Part shown: in pieces, positions 33,990-43,587 of the stretch
Position numbering within the stretch: the stretch's first letter is position 1
Layout: each line of letters begins with the position of its first letter
Source: Glutamicibacter arilaitensis Re117
Lineage (GTDB): Bacteria > Actinomycetota > Actinomycetes > Actinomycetales > Micrococcaceae
DNA length: 64,000 nucleotides
Assembly: GCF_000197735.1 (NCBI RefSeq)
Contig: NC_014550.1
Location: 3,162,001 to 3,226,000, forward strand
Reading direction: 5' to 3'
The notes under the pieces: model-generated
Databases searched by the model: none
The model's input: only the letters and a program-made list of their open reading frames with translations
What the model was told of the DNA's origin: nothing
Position numbers and translations under genes: made by a program

Positions 33990-35468
33990 ATGGATAATTC
34001 CACCCCGTACGCCACGGCGGCGCACGTCCCCGATGCCGCGCTGACGGCCGGCGACAACGATTACCACAAGGGCCTGTCCTCCCGGCAGATGCAGATGATT
34101 GCCATTGGCGACGCCATCGGCACTGGCCTGTTCATGGGCGCCGGAGGCCGCTTGGCCTAGGCTGGACCGGGCATTGTCATCAGCTACGCGGTCTGCGGCT
34201 TCTTCGCCTTCCTGATCTTGCGGGCGCTGGGAGAATTGGTGATGCACCGGCCATCGACCGGCTCCTTCGTCTCCTATGCCCGCGAGTTCTACGGAGAGAA
34301 GGCCGCCTTTGCCACCGGCTGGCTGTACTGGCTGAACTGGGTGATGACCGCGATCGTGGACATCACCGCAGTGGCGCTGTACATGGGCTTCTTCGGCAAG
34401 TACGTGGGGTGGATCAGCTCGGTGCCGCAGTGGCTCTGGGCATTGCTGGCACTGGCATTGGTGCTGACCATGAACCTGATTTCGGTTAAGGCCTTCGGCG
34501 AAATGGAGTTCTGGTTCGCGCTGATCAAGGTAGTGGCACTAGTCGCATTCTTGGTCGTCGGCTGCTACTTCGTCATCTTCGGCACCCCGCTGGAAGGCCA
34601 GGATGTCGGGTTCTCCCTGCTGGCCTCCAATGGCGGGCTGCTGCCCAATGGCCTGCTGCCGGTACTGGTGCTAATGCAGGGCGTGGTCTTCTCCTACGCC
34701 TCCATCGAGCTGATCGGCACCGCCGCCGGCGAAACGGCGAATCCCGAGAAGGTCATGCCCAAGGCGATCAATACCGTGATCATCCGCATTGCCGTGTTCT
34801 ACGTCGGTTCGCTGGTGCTGCTCTCCCTGCTGCTGCCCTACACGGCCTACAGCTCCGGCGAGTCACCCTTCGTGACCTTCTTCGGATCCATCGGCGTGCA
34901 GGGCATGGACGTGGTGATGAACCTGGTGGTGCTCACCGCGGCACTGTCCTCGCTGAACGCCGGTCTCTACTCCACCGGGCGCATCATGCGCTCCATGTCG
35001 CTGAACGGGTCGGCCCCTAAATTCGCCGGACGCATGAACCGGGCCGGCGTTCCCTACGGCGGCATCGTGATCACCGCTGTGGTCGCAGTGTTCGGCGTGG
35101 TGCTCAACGCCGTGGTGCCGGCGGCGGCCTTCGAGATCGTGCTGAATTTCGCCGCCGTCGGCATCATCGCTTCGTGGGCCATGATCGTGCTGTGCCAGAT
35201 GGCGCTGGTGAAATCCGCCAAGCGCGGCGAGCAGGAACGCCCCGGCTTCCGCATGCCGCTGGCCCCGGTCTCCGGCTGGGTCACCCTGGGGTTCCTGGCC
35301 CTGGTACTGGTGATGATGGCCTTCGACAACCCCATCGGCACCTGGACCATCGCTTCGCTGGCCATCATCATTCCGCTGATCATCGGCGGCTGGTACCTGT
35401 GCCGCGGAAGAATCAACGAGATTGCCGCGGCCCGGCTGCGCAACGAGCAGTCGGCGAACCAGCACTAG
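33990..35468 (+). pseudogene. Asparagine-type amino acid permease (AnsP-like) with an in-frame amber codon
   Basis: 493 codons of a complete APC-family permease, interrupted once by TAG at codon 57 (34158-34160). Before it: [20 protein letters not shown] (TM1); after it: [32 protein letters not shown] and about ten further TM helices in the same frame. E. coli AnsP has a sense residue at this point, so this is one substitution in an otherwise intact gene. The 56-residue product would not transport. Neighbouring genes end in TAG as a true stop, which argues against TAG being read as an amino acid. Reinitiation downstream would lose TM1. Confidence 0.82.
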
Positions 35469-35496
35469 TCTGAGCCGCACGGTTCTTGACTAGCTA

Positions 35497-35535
35497 CCGG
35501 CCCGGGAAGCAGCTAACCGCTGCTTGCCGGGCCGG
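35497..35535. terminator. Terminator between permease and lipoprotein genes
   Basis: CCGGCCCGG-g-AAGCAGC against GCTGCTT-g-CCGGGCCGG, a 16-pair stem with one internal mismatch, 5-base loop, between convergent genes. Confidence 0.7.
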
Positions 35536-35554
35536 CTTCGTTGGCGGCTCCGGA

Positions 35555-36358
35555 CTACGAGGCCGGCTTGACGCTGAGCAGGATCCCGCGGACCAGCGCA
35601 TACTGCGAGCTGTCCATGAACTGCTGCGCCTGTTCTTGTGTCGGATCGTCATTGACCCCGTAATCTTCCATGTAGTCCTCTTCGACCCACATCATCGGAG
35701 ACTGCTCGCCGACCTTGAAGAAATTCAGGTCCGGATTCTCGTTGCGCTGCTCGAGCATCTGGTCATCGGCCAGGGCAATGTCGAATCCGCTGTCCTTCTC
35801 GCCATCTTCCTGGCTGGTGGATTCCCAGAACTCGGCGATGAAGCTGGTGGGGTGGAAGCCCGTGCCGGCTCCGGGATCCGGCAATTCGGTGCGCTCAAGC
35901 AGCTCCCGCTGGTACAGGGACATGTCGCCGTCCGGGGAAGTTGCTGTCGTCGGGATCAAGGTCAGCACATGCTTGCCATCGGCGTCCTTGATTTCCCATT
36001 CGTCCCATTCGGTGCATTCGCCCTCGCAATCCTCACCGGCCGCGCTCCACCCTTGGGGAGTCTTGAATTCGATGCCATGGATCTGCTGGACCTTGCTTAG
36101 TTCAGCTGGCTTCGCGTTCTCCGAGGCCGACGCGGTAGGCTCCGGGGCCGAGCTGGGGGCCGGGGTTGGCTCCATCGAGTCATCTGCTGGTTGAGAGGCT
36201 GCAGCGGTACCTTGGGTGCTGCCATCCGGTGACGGGGCAGGCTGGTCACCAGCCGTGCACGAAGCCAGCAGGAGCGCTGAGGCCGATAGCAGCGACAACG
36301 CGCCAAGCCGGGTACGGTTGCGGTTGCGGTTGCGGTTGCGGTTGCGGTTGCGGTTCAT
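35555..36358 (-). CDS. Putative lipoprotein with Asn-Arg repeat in the signal peptide
   Basis: A 267-residue lipoprotein of unknown function. After Met come seven Asn-Arg pairs, then a hydrophobic core and lipobox LLASC, so the repeat makes the positively charged n-region. The mature protein opens with a Ser/Pro/Ala-rich linker of about 60 residues, then a domain of about 170 residues (GIEFKTPQGWSAAGEDCEGEC) rich in acidic residues with two cysteines. This resembles generic actinobacterial surface lipoproteins. The ATG at 36358 is fixed by the signal peptide; a longer open frame upstream is not credible. Confidence 0.7.
   Translation of the reverse strand: MNRNRNRNRNRNRNRTRLGALSLLSASALLLASCTAGDQPAPSPDGSTQGTAAASQPADDSMEPTPAPSSAPEPTASASENAKPAELSKVQQIHGIEFKTPQGWSAAGEDCEGECTEWDEWEIKDADGKHVLTLIPTTATSPDGDMSLYQRELLERTELPDPGAGTGFHPTSFIAEFWESTSQEDGEKDSGFDIALADDQMLEQRNENPDLNFFKVGEQSPMMWVEEDYMEDYGVNDDPTQEQAQQFMDSSQYALVRGILLSVKPAS
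36315..36356. repeat. Hexanucleotide tandem repeat (CGGTTG, seven units)
   Basis: Six perfect CGGTTG copies and one CGGTTC, encoding (Asn-Arg)7 on the minus strand. Because the unit is six bases, gain or loss of units keeps the frame and only changes the charge of the signal peptide. Confidence 0.9.
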
Positions 36359-36563
36359 GATTATCAACTTCCTCGTTGAAGACGTGGCGATGCCCTCGGA
36401 GCATCTTGCTTTCCCCATGAGCCAATCCTCCACGCTCTGCCTTGGATTTGCGATAGCGAGCGCGTCACGCCTTGATGACAAATGTTCCCCATCTTGCCAT
36501 TGGGCACGCGTAATTTTCGCAAAGCAGTAGTGCCAAGCAGCGAACAGTGGCAAGATATGTGAA

Positions 36564-38621
36564 GTGGAACACTCTAAGCATTCATTTCATAATTTAGATT
36601 CGTATATTGGCCTGAGTCGGCTCAGCGGCCTGGCGCTCTCACCCGACGGCACGAAACTCGTCACCACCCTCAGCACCCTTTCCGAGGATGAGACGAAGTA
36701 CGAAAGCGCGCTCTGGTCCTTGGATCCCAAGGCAGGAGCCCCAGCACGCAGGTTGACCTTCGGCGAAAACGGCGAATCCCAGCCCCAGTTCACCGCCAAC
36801 GGCGACCTCATGTTCGTGGCCAAGCGCTCCTCCGAGGAGGACGCCAAGGCTGAAGGATGGATCTTGCCGGTCGCCGGCGGCGAGGCCCGCCCGGTGATCT
36901 CCCACCCTGCCGGTGTGCAGTCCTTGAGCCTCTGCGCCCATGCTGCAGATACCGTCGTGCTGCGCACCGCGGCGCATAGCCGGGCCAAGGATCTGGAAGC
37001 CGAAGCCAAGCTGCGCACCGGCCGCAAGGACAAGAAGGTCTCTGCCATCTTGCACACCGGCTACCCGGTTCGCTACTGGGACCATGATTTGGGCCCCTCC
37101 ACCCCGCATTTCTATGTTGGCTCCCTGCCAGCGTTGCAAGATACCGGCAAAACGCAGCTCACCGATCTGACCCCGGGCATCGGAGCGAACCTGCAGGAAA
37201 CCGCCCACGATGCGGCCTCCAATGGTGATTTCCTGATCACCGAGTGGCTGGTCAGCGAAGGCCGAGCTTCGATGGCCACTGGCCTGATGCGCATTGATTT
37301 GCACTCTGGCGCCCAGGAAATGCTGTTGTCACCGGATGGCACCTTCGAATACACGATGGGCAAGATCAGCCCGGATTCCACCCACCTGGCTTACGGCCGC
37401 TGGCACCGCTCAACGGCCGAAACCGCCCCGGTCTTCGAGCTGTGGCTGATGGATCTGGCCGACGGCTCCACCCACCAGATCGCGGCCGGCTGGGACCGCT
37501 GGGTCAATGACATCCAGTGGGTGCCCAACGGCCGTTCCCTGCTGCTGACCGCCGATGACCAGGGGCACAGCCCGATCTTCCAGCTGAGCCTGTACAACGA
37601 CAAGATCACCCGGCTCACTGATCAGGGTTCCTTCACCAATGTAGTGATCAGCCACGATTCACGCACCGCCTACGCGCTGCGCTCCAGCTATCTGTACCCT
37701 GCTGAGCCGGTGGCCATCGACCTGACGCACACCCAGGATCTGGAAGCAGGAGAATTCGCGCCGCTGCTTGAACTGCGCTCCCCTGCGCCGCGCCCGGCTC
37801 TGCCCGGCACGCTCACTGAAGTCGCCACCACCGCCGAGGACGGCTCAACCGTGCGCGCGTGGCTGGCATTGCCCGAATCCGCTTCTGCCGCCAATCAGGC
37901 GCCGCTGCTGCTGTGGATCCACGGCGGCCCGCTGGGTTCGTGGAATGCCTGGAGCTGGCGCTGGAGCCCGTGGCTGCTGGTGGCCCAGGGCTACGCGGTG
38001 CTGCTGCCTGATCCAGCCCTGTCTACCGGCTACGGCCAGGACTTCATCCAGCGCGGCTGGGGCCGCTGGGGCCAAGAGCCCTACACCGATCTGCTGGCCA
38101 TCACCGATGCCGCCGAAGCCCGCGATGACATCGATGAAACCCGCACCGCGGCCATGGGCGGCTCCTTCGGCGGATACATGGCCAACTGGGTGGCCGGGCA
38201 CACCAACCGCTTCAAGGCCATCGTCACCCACGCCAGCTTGTGGGCGTTGGAAGGCTTCGGCAAGACCACTGACGCGGCTTTCTACTGGACCCGGGAAATG
38301 AGCCCGGAAATGCGCGAGCTGAACTCGCCGCACCATTCGGTAGGCAATATCACCACCCCGATGCTGGTCATCCACGGCGACAAGGACTACCGCGTGCCGA
38401 TCGGCGAAGGGCTGCGCCTGTGGTACGAATTGCTGGCCGATTCCGGGCTGCCGCAGAAGGAAGATGGCAGCACCGAGCACCAGTTCTTGTACTTCCCGGA
38501 TGAGAACCACTGGATCCTCACCCCGCAGCACGCGAAGATCTGGTACCAGGTCGTCACCGAGTTCCTCTCGCAGAAGGTCCTGGGCAACGCACCTAACGAG
38601 CTGCCCGAATTGCTCGGGTAG
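36564..38621 (+). CDS. S9-family prolyl oligopeptidase-like serine peptidase
   Basis: A 685-residue protein with an N-terminal beta-propeller (about residues 20-400, with repeats such as LALSPDGTKLV and GKISPDSTHLAYGRW) and a C-terminal alpha/beta hydrolase. Nucleophile Ser at about residue 534 in MGGSFGGYM, aspartate in HGDKDYRVP and histidine in DENHWIL; oxyanion context LLWIHGGPLGSW. This is the acylaminoacyl-peptidase/DPP type, cytoplasmic with no signal peptide. The start is GTG after ATATGTGAA. It converges with the membrane-protein gene with 6 bases between stops. Confidence 0.87.
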   Translation: MEHSKHSFHNLDSYIGLSRLSGLALSPDGTKLVTTLSTLSEDETKYESALWSLDPKAGAPARRLTFGENGESQPQFTANGDLMFVAKRSSEEDAKAEGWILPVAGGEARPVISHPAGVQSLSLCAHAADTVVLRTAAHSRAKDLEAEAKLRTGRKDKKVSAILHTGYPVRYWDHDLGPSTPHFYVGSLPALQDTGKTQLTDLTPGIGANLQETAHDAASNGDFLITEWLVSEGRASMATGLMRIDLHSGAQEMLLSPDGTFEYTMGKISPDSTHLAYGRWHRSTAETAPVFELWLMDLADGSTHQIAAGWDRWVNDIQWVPNGRSLLLTADDQGHSPIFQLSLYNDKITRLTDQGSFTNVVISHDSRTAYALRSSYLYPAEPVAIDLTHTQDLEAGEFAPLLELRSPAPRPALPGTLTEVATTAEDGSTVRAWLALPESASAANQAPLLLWIHGGPLGSWNAWSWRWSPWLLVAQGYAVLLPDPALSTGYGQDFIQRGWGRWGQEPYTDLLAITDAAEARDDIDETRTAAMGGSFGGYMANWVAGHTNRFKAIVTHASLWALEGFGKTTDAAFYWTREMSPEMRELNSPHHSVGNITTPMLVIHGDKDYRVPIGEGLRLWYELLADSGLPQKEDGSTEHQFLYFPDENHWILTPQHAKIWYQVVTEFLSQKVLGNAPNELPELLG

Positions 38622-38627
38622 CCGGAT

Positions 38628-41174
38628 CTAGGCCAGCTTCACCGGTGCCGGCGCATCACCGCCGGCACCGCGGCTGGCCACCACCAGTGCCTTGGCGCGG
38701 CGTGCAACATCGGCGTCGCGCTCCCCGAGCAGTTCCACCAGCTGCGCCAGATGCGCGGTTCGCCGTTCATAGCCCGGCGACAGCCGCTGGCCCAAAGTCA
38801 TCGTGGACAGTTCCTCTGCCTCGCGCCAGGCCATCATCAGCGCACGTTCGAACAGACGCTGGCCGGCCTCATCGGCACGGCCCGAGCTACTCGCACCGAG
38901 CACCGCGACCGCGTTGATCTGCGTTTCCTCCAGTCCCAACGCCAGCTGTTCCAGCTTGCGGCGCGAGCGCTGCACGGAGCGCGATCCGCGGGAGAACCGG
39001 CTGAACCTGGTGGTTGCACCCAGCAGGTACTGCACCACCTGAACCAGGTTGAGCACGCTGAAGAACAGCATGAACACGAGCATCCAGTACAGCAGACTCA
39101 CGTTGTAATCCGGCTTTTCATAGCCGGCGCGCTTGAGCACCACCGCGAAATCCTCGGCCGCATTGGCCGCTTCCATGGCCGGGTACTTCGATTCGTGGAT
39201 GCTTCCGTAGTCCCAGCCGCTGGTCGAGCCCCAGGAAGCTTCACCGCTGATCACGGCCCCGGAAATCAACCCCGGCATGATGCCGTCGCCCGCATCAGTG
39301 ATCAGCAGCGGAATAATGGTCAGATCCCCATCCAGCTCACCACTGGCAGGATCCTGCCGATCCGGGTATTCGTCCTTGATCCGCCAGATCGCCTCGCGCA
39401 CGCTTTGCGGCGTGGAATCGCGGTACTCGCTGCCTTCAATGCGGGTGAATTCCAAATAGGACTCGGCGTCACGCACCGCAATGAGCAAGTCCTGGCGTTC
39501 GGCGAAGTCCTCATGCATGTACCTGCGGATCTCTGATTCATCGACCAGCTTCGCCTTGTCATCGATCTGCAGCACCATCCCTTGGCCGCTGCCCTCATAG
39601 GTGGCCTTGGGAGCCTGGGGCAGGCTGGCGACTACCAGCCCTGCGCAAATCAGGCTGGCAACCAGCAGCCCTGCCAGCAGGCCGTACTTGACCAGGCGGC
39701 TGGTTCCGCGCACCAGCTCCTTGTGGTGTGCGGGCTTGCCGGATTTCTTCGGCTTCGGCGCTGACTCCTGACGATCGCTGTCCAAGGTGTCGCCCAGGAT
39801 TGCGCGGGTCATCGAGTTGGCCACGCGCAGCCGATGCAGCGCGCCCTTGGCGCTTGCCGCGCCCAGTCCCAAGGTGGCGCGCAAATCATCAAGCGACTCA
39901 TCCAGTGGTTCCACCGTTGGCCGCTTGCCATGAGGATAGTGGCGCAAACGGCCGATAATCCTGTGGGCTGCCTGTGCCAATTCTTTCTCCGCAGCGGCCC
40001 AGCGCTGCACCGCCACGCTGTGCTGGGCGTTGCCGCGTGCGGCCTGCAGCAGCGAACCCAGCGCATCGCGCAGCTGCTCAATGTCGGTGCCGCGGACCAT
40101 CTGGCCTGGAGCGTTCTCCAAGCGGATCAGCAGCTTGGTGGCCGCATCGTTGATGGGCGTACTGAGCTTGTCGAATACCGAACCGGTTCCGGCCAGGTCT
40201 GCGTGAACCGAGCCTGCACCCATGAGGCTGTCGGCCAGGCTGGTCAGCTTGCGAGCATCGGTTTCGAATTCGCTCAGCAGGATGTTCGTGGTCTGATCGA
40301 GGCAATTCTTGCGATCGAACACTGAACTGACCACAGCATCCTCGCGCCGGGCGAGGGAGAGCGAAAGCTGCTGAAGCTGCGACCAGGCTTTGGTGAAGCC
40401 TTGGGGACGGCGGGATTCCGCGGTGGCGTAGTAGGTGGCTTCCAGCGCTTCGAGGTCCAGCACTACGCGCGCCAGCTTGCGCTGCGCGGCAGCTAACCGG
40501 CGATGGCGCGAGGACCAGCGTCGCCGGAAGGACAGCGAGCGAGCGAAGAAGGCCGCGGTGATCATTGCGCTCGCGCCCACCACGGTGAACCAGAAGAGCA
40601 TGCTGCGCGGTGTCGTATCACCGGTGGCCACCGCCGCGGTATGCGCTGCGGCGATCACGGCCTTGGGCCCGTGGCCCACCGAGACGTTCTTGGTGAAGGA
40701 CCCGGCGATGTCGTAGCTTGCGTCGTCGAGTTCTTCCTCGCTGCCCATCAGCCGGTAATCCACCCCGGCACCGTCGAATCGTTGCTCGGAGAACTGCGGA
40801 TCATCATAGTCCTGCTCCAGGTTTTCGAGCTGGGAGCTGAGAATGATGGTATTTTCCGGAACTTCGCCGCGCAGCAGTTCATCGCCGGTGAGCCAGCGGT
40901 CGGTCAGCACCAGAGTCAGCGGTATCGAGGAGCGGACGGGATGGCCTGCCAGCTGCGCATCAACGGTCCCCTGGCTGATGTTGTAGTCCTGCTCGCCTTC
41001 CACGATGATCCGTACTTCGTGTTCCAGCGGCTTATTCGCCGCGGCGATGGACAGGCCGGCTTGGATGCCGAACAGCGCGGTGAGCACCGCCATGATGATC
41101 GCGGCCACCCCAGACCAATGCCATGGACGGCGCAAGCGGCGGCCCATGGAGTCATGCAGCATTCTTGTTGGCAT
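38628..41174 (-). CDS. Large membrane protein, duplicated architecture, DUF5129-like
   Basis: An 848-residue protein of no known function with about four TM helices: one at 22-46, one near 195-212, one near 500-522 and one near 700-720. Each half has an extracellular domain between two TM helices (DYNISQGTVDAQLAGH..., then KAKLVDESEIRRYMHED...) and a cytoplasmic helical region rich in Arg/Glu. The second extracellular domain (LIAVRDAESYLEF, ...GLISGAV) resembles the TPM-like domain of the upstream gene, so the protein may be an internal duplication. Start overlaps the upstream stop by one base (TGATG), so the pair is translationally coupled. Confidence 0.65.
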   Translation of the reverse strand: MPTRMLHDSMGRRLRRPWHWSGVAAIIMAVLTALFGIQAGLSIAAANKPLEHEVRIIVEGEQDYNISQGTVDAQLAGHPVRSSIPLTLVLTDRWLTGDELLRGEVPENTIILSSQLENLEQDYDDPQFSEQRFDGAGVDYRLMGSEEELDDASYDIAGSFTKNVSVGHGPKAVIAAAHTAAVATGDTTPRSMLFWFTVVGASAMITAAFFARSLSFRRRWSSRHRRLAAAQRKLARVVLDLEALEATYYATAESRRPQGFTKAWSQLQQLSLSLARREDAVVSSVFDRKNCLDQTTNILLSEFETDARKLTSLADSLMGAGSVHADLAGTGSVFDKLSTPINDAATKLLIRLENAPGQMVRGTDIEQLRDALGSLLQAARGNAQHSVAVQRWAAAEKELAQAAHRIIGRLRHYPHGKRPTVEPLDESLDDLRATLGLGAASAKGALHRLRVANSMTRAILGDTLDSDRQESAPKPKKSGKPAHHKELVRGTSRLVKYGLLAGLLVASLICAGLVVASLPQAPKATYEGSGQGMVLQIDDKAKLVDESEIRRYMHEDFAERQDLLIAVRDAESYLEFTRIEGSEYRDSTPQSVREAIWRIKDEYPDRQDPASGELDGDLTIIPLLITDAGDGIMPGLISGAVISGEASWGSTSGWDYGSIHESKYPAMEAANAAEDFAVVLKRAGYEKPDYNVSLLYWMLVFMLFFSVLNLVQVVQYLLGATTRFSRFSRGSRSVQRSRRKLEQLALGLEETQINAVAVLGASSSGRADEAGQRLFERALMMAWREAEELSTMTLGQRLSPGYERRTAHLAQLVELLGERDADVARRAKALVVASRGAGGDAPAPVKLA

Positions 41175-42640
41175 CAGCGGCTACCGCCCTTGCCTGCCAA
41201 GCCGATGAGCAGCCCCAAGCCGTCTTCGCCTTCGGGCGATTCGAAAAGATGCGTGCTCTTGGCGCGGTGTTCGCCCTTCACACTTCCTTTGCGCAGTTCG
41301 CCTCGTGCCTCCTTGCAGACTTGGTCGAGTTCTTCACGCAGCGGCCACAGTTTCTCCAAAACCGCTAGTGATTCCCGCATTCCAGCGCCGCGCTGTTCCA
41401 CCTCTCGGCGCAGCTGCCGCAGGGCATCGGTATGGGTGATGATCACGGTGCGCACCGCGGGCGCGCAGTGAGAATCACTGGCTCCTGGCAGGTCCAGGAA
41501 CAGTGCCAGCTCTTCCACCTTGGCAGTGTGCGCCCCGAAGATTCCCCGCCAGGTATCCCGGTTCTTCGCCGGAGTGCCGGCTAGTTCAGTGCACAGTATG
41601 ATGGCGCTGCCCAGCTGTGATAGTTCCTGCTCGCGGGCGCGCAGCTCATTCAGCTCTCGCTCGGATGGGTTCTGTGATTCGGCCGTTGGAGGCAGGGCCA
41701 GAACCTGGGTGCGCCGCTCCTGGATTCCGGCGAAGATGGCGCTGGTGGTGCGGGTAGAGGGCAAGCCCGGGTCCGGCACATGCCGGCGGGCCAGGAAGTT
41801 GCGGCCGCGGTGGATTTTCGAAACAAGCACTTCGGCTTCTTTGGCCCGCCGCGCCACCTGCACGCCCTTGGCCTTGCGCTTCTTAGCCAGCAGCGCCCAG
41901 ATGATTCCAACGATCGCCAACAGTGCGAGCACGCCCAGGGCGATGAGCTTAACCAAGGTCTTATCGGCAGGAGCTTGCAGCTGCTTGGTGGCATCCAGCG
42001 CTACTGCGATGGTGCCTTCGGTGTAGTCCCCGGCCGCGAATTCAGCTGCGCCGGCCTCCATGACCGCGTCCCGGCCGCCAGGCTGGGTTTCGCTCACGTC
42101 GCGTCCCGGGTCAACGTAGACCTGGACCGGATCTCCGCTCGTCTCCGGCAGCATCACGCCAATGGCAATCCAGCCCTTGCCGACGTAGCCCAGCTCCTTG
42201 CCGTTCTCCAGCCAGTCATCGGCCATCGCGTCGCTGTCTCCGAACAACAGCATGCCGCGCACCAGCTGGGCCGCGCCCTTCAGGTTGTTCGGTTCCTGAT
42301 CCACTCCGAGCAGGATCTTTGCGTTCTGCCCGGCGACAGCTTCACGGACCGCATCCATGATTTGTTCTTGGTCCACGTTATCCAGTGCCGCATCGGTGAC
42401 TGCCAGATAGAACTGTCCTTCCTGGGACGTGACACTCGGGATCAGCACGCTGCCTTCATCCTCGGAGTCCTGCGCAGGCGGCGCCGAGGGGTAGACCGGC
42501 TCGGTGGTTTCGCCAGCGGCTTGGGCAGGAAAGCTCAGTGCGTTCAATCCAGCCATCAGCAGCAGCGCGCCCAAGCAGGCGCAGATGATCCTTGTTGCAG
42601 AAATCTTGCCAGGGCTGGTGGTGCGGTCCATGAGTTCCAT
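41174..42640 (-). CDS. TPM-domain-like membrane protein
   Basis: A 488-residue protein. A signal/TM segment (about residues 15-42, ALLLMAGLNALSFPAQA) is followed by an acidic linker and an extracellular domain (about 65-225) with the TPM-phosphatase-like run ILLGVDQEPN...YVGKGWIAIGV...VQVYVDPG. A second TM (VKLIALGVLALLAIVGIIWALL, near 255) leads to a 210-residue helical cytoplasmic region. A second Met four codons in is an alternative start. It is coupled to the next, larger protein. Both are found near each other in many related actinobacteria by recollection; their role is unknown. Confidence 0.6.
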   Translation of the reverse strand: MELMDRTTSPGKISATRIICACLGALLLMAGLNALSFPAQAAGETTEPVYPSAPPAQDSEDEGSVLIPSVTSQEGQFYLAVTDAALDNVDQEQIMDAVREAVAGQNAKILLGVDQEPNNLKGAAQLVRGMLLFGDSDAMADDWLENGKELGYVGKGWIAIGVMLPETSGDPVQVYVDPGRDVSETQPGGRDAVMEAGAAEFAAGDYTEGTIAVALDATKQLQAPADKTLVKLIALGVLALLAIVGIIWALLAKKRKAKGVQVARRAKEAEVLVSKIHRGRNFLARRHVPDPGLPSTRTTSAIFAGIQERRTQVLALPPTAESQNPSERELNELRAREQELSQLGSAIILCTELAGTPAKNRDTWRGIFGAHTAKVEELALFLDLPGASDSHCAPAVRTVIITHTDALRQLRREVEQRGAGMRESLAVLEKLWPLREELDQVCKEARGELRKGSVKGEHRAKSTHLFESPEGEDGLGLLIGLAGKGGSR

Positions 42641-42671
42641 GGTATCAACACGAGATTGACTAACTTAGTTC

Positions 42672-42699
42672 CCCGGGCAGGGTCCTGCCGCTATCCGGG
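42672..42699 (-). terminator. Possible terminator at the end of the sigma factor gene
   Basis: A nested hairpin CCCGG...GGCAGG-AC-CCTGCC...CGGG overlaps the sigma stop codon. It would weaken read-through into the membrane-protein pair. Confidence 0.4.
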
Positions 42700-43587
42700 C
42701 AGTGGTCCGAATGCTGCGCCCAGATGCCCCAGTTTCTGGGGGTTGGCGATCAGCAAGATGCGTGTGGCCGCTCCTGCCGCCATGTCCACGGTGAGCAGGT
42801 CCGTGCGTCCTTCGCGTTCCATCAGCAGCGCCGGGGCGCCGTTGACCTGTCCCAAACTGACGTTGCCTACCGGGTTCTTGCGCTGCACGCCAATCAGGAA
42901 CCGGGCCACGCGGTCGGCACCGGAAACCGGATTCAGGGCGGCGCGCACCTGCCCGCCGCCATCGGAGTGAAGGACGACCTGTGCATCGAGCAAGGCGACC
43001 AGCTCGGGGACATCTGCGCGTTCAATGGCCTGCACGATGCGGGCCAGCAGGCCTTTGACCTCGGCTTCCTCACGTTGCGGGGCTTGGGCTCGGCCCAGTT
43101 TCCGCGCGGCGCGGCTGAGCATCTGGCGCACCGCGGCCGGCTTCACCGCCAGCACGTTAGCGATCTGCGACGAGGAATAGCCCAGCCCGTGGTGCAGCAC
43201 GTAGGCGGCGCGCGCCGGTGCGGAGAGTTCTTCGAGCAAGAAGAGCACTCCCAATCGCAGCATCGATTCGTTGGCCACCGCGTCCTCGGGCAGCAGTGCC
43301 TGGTCTACCGGCTCGGGCAGCCAAGTGCCGACGTATTCGGTGCGCTGCTGCTGCACCGAGCGCAGCGCATCGATGGCCCGGCGTGTGGTCAGTGCCCGCA
43401 GATATCCTTCCCAACGGCGCACGCCAGTAGCCGTGGCAGGATCCATGGACAGGATCTGCTCGCCGACGGCGCTGACCACGTCTTCGGCCTGCGCCCACTG
43501 CCCGAGCATGCTGTAGGCCAGCGCGGTCAGTTGACCGCGCTGGGCATGCCACTGCTCCACCCCGGGCGATGGAGCTGCTTCCGGCAT
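42691..43587 (-). CDS. ECF41-type RNA polymerase sigma factor (SigJ-like)
   Basis: A 298-residue sigma factor of the ECF41 group: sigma 2 and 4 regions (YSMLGQWAQAEDVV; GLGYSSSQIANVLAVKPAAVRQML) plus a C-terminal SnoaL-like domain. All hallmarks of ECF41 are visible: WLPEP in the linker (residues 89-93), DGGG in SDGGGQVRAAL and the NPVSGADRVARFL motif. ECF41 sigmas have no anti-sigma factor; the C-terminal domain itself controls activity. The standard partner, a carboxymuconolactone-decarboxylase-family gene, lies directly upstream, with TAATG stop/start overlap. Such sigmas commonly transcribe only that operon. Confidence 0.9.
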   Translation of the reverse strand: MPEAAPSPGVEQWHAQRGQLTALAYSMLGQWAQAEDVVSAVGEQILSMDPATATGVRRWEGYLRALTTRRAIDALRSVQQQRTEYVGTWLPEPVDQALLPEDAVANESMLRLGVLFLLEELSAPARAAYVLHHGLGYSSSQIANVLAVKPAAVRQMLSRAARKLGRAQAPQREEAEVKGLLARIVQAIERADVPELVALLDAQVVLHSDGGGQVRAALNPVSGADRVARFLIGVQRKNPVGNVSLGQVNGAPALLMEREGRTDLLTVDMAAGAATRILLIANPQKLGHLGAAFGPLPG

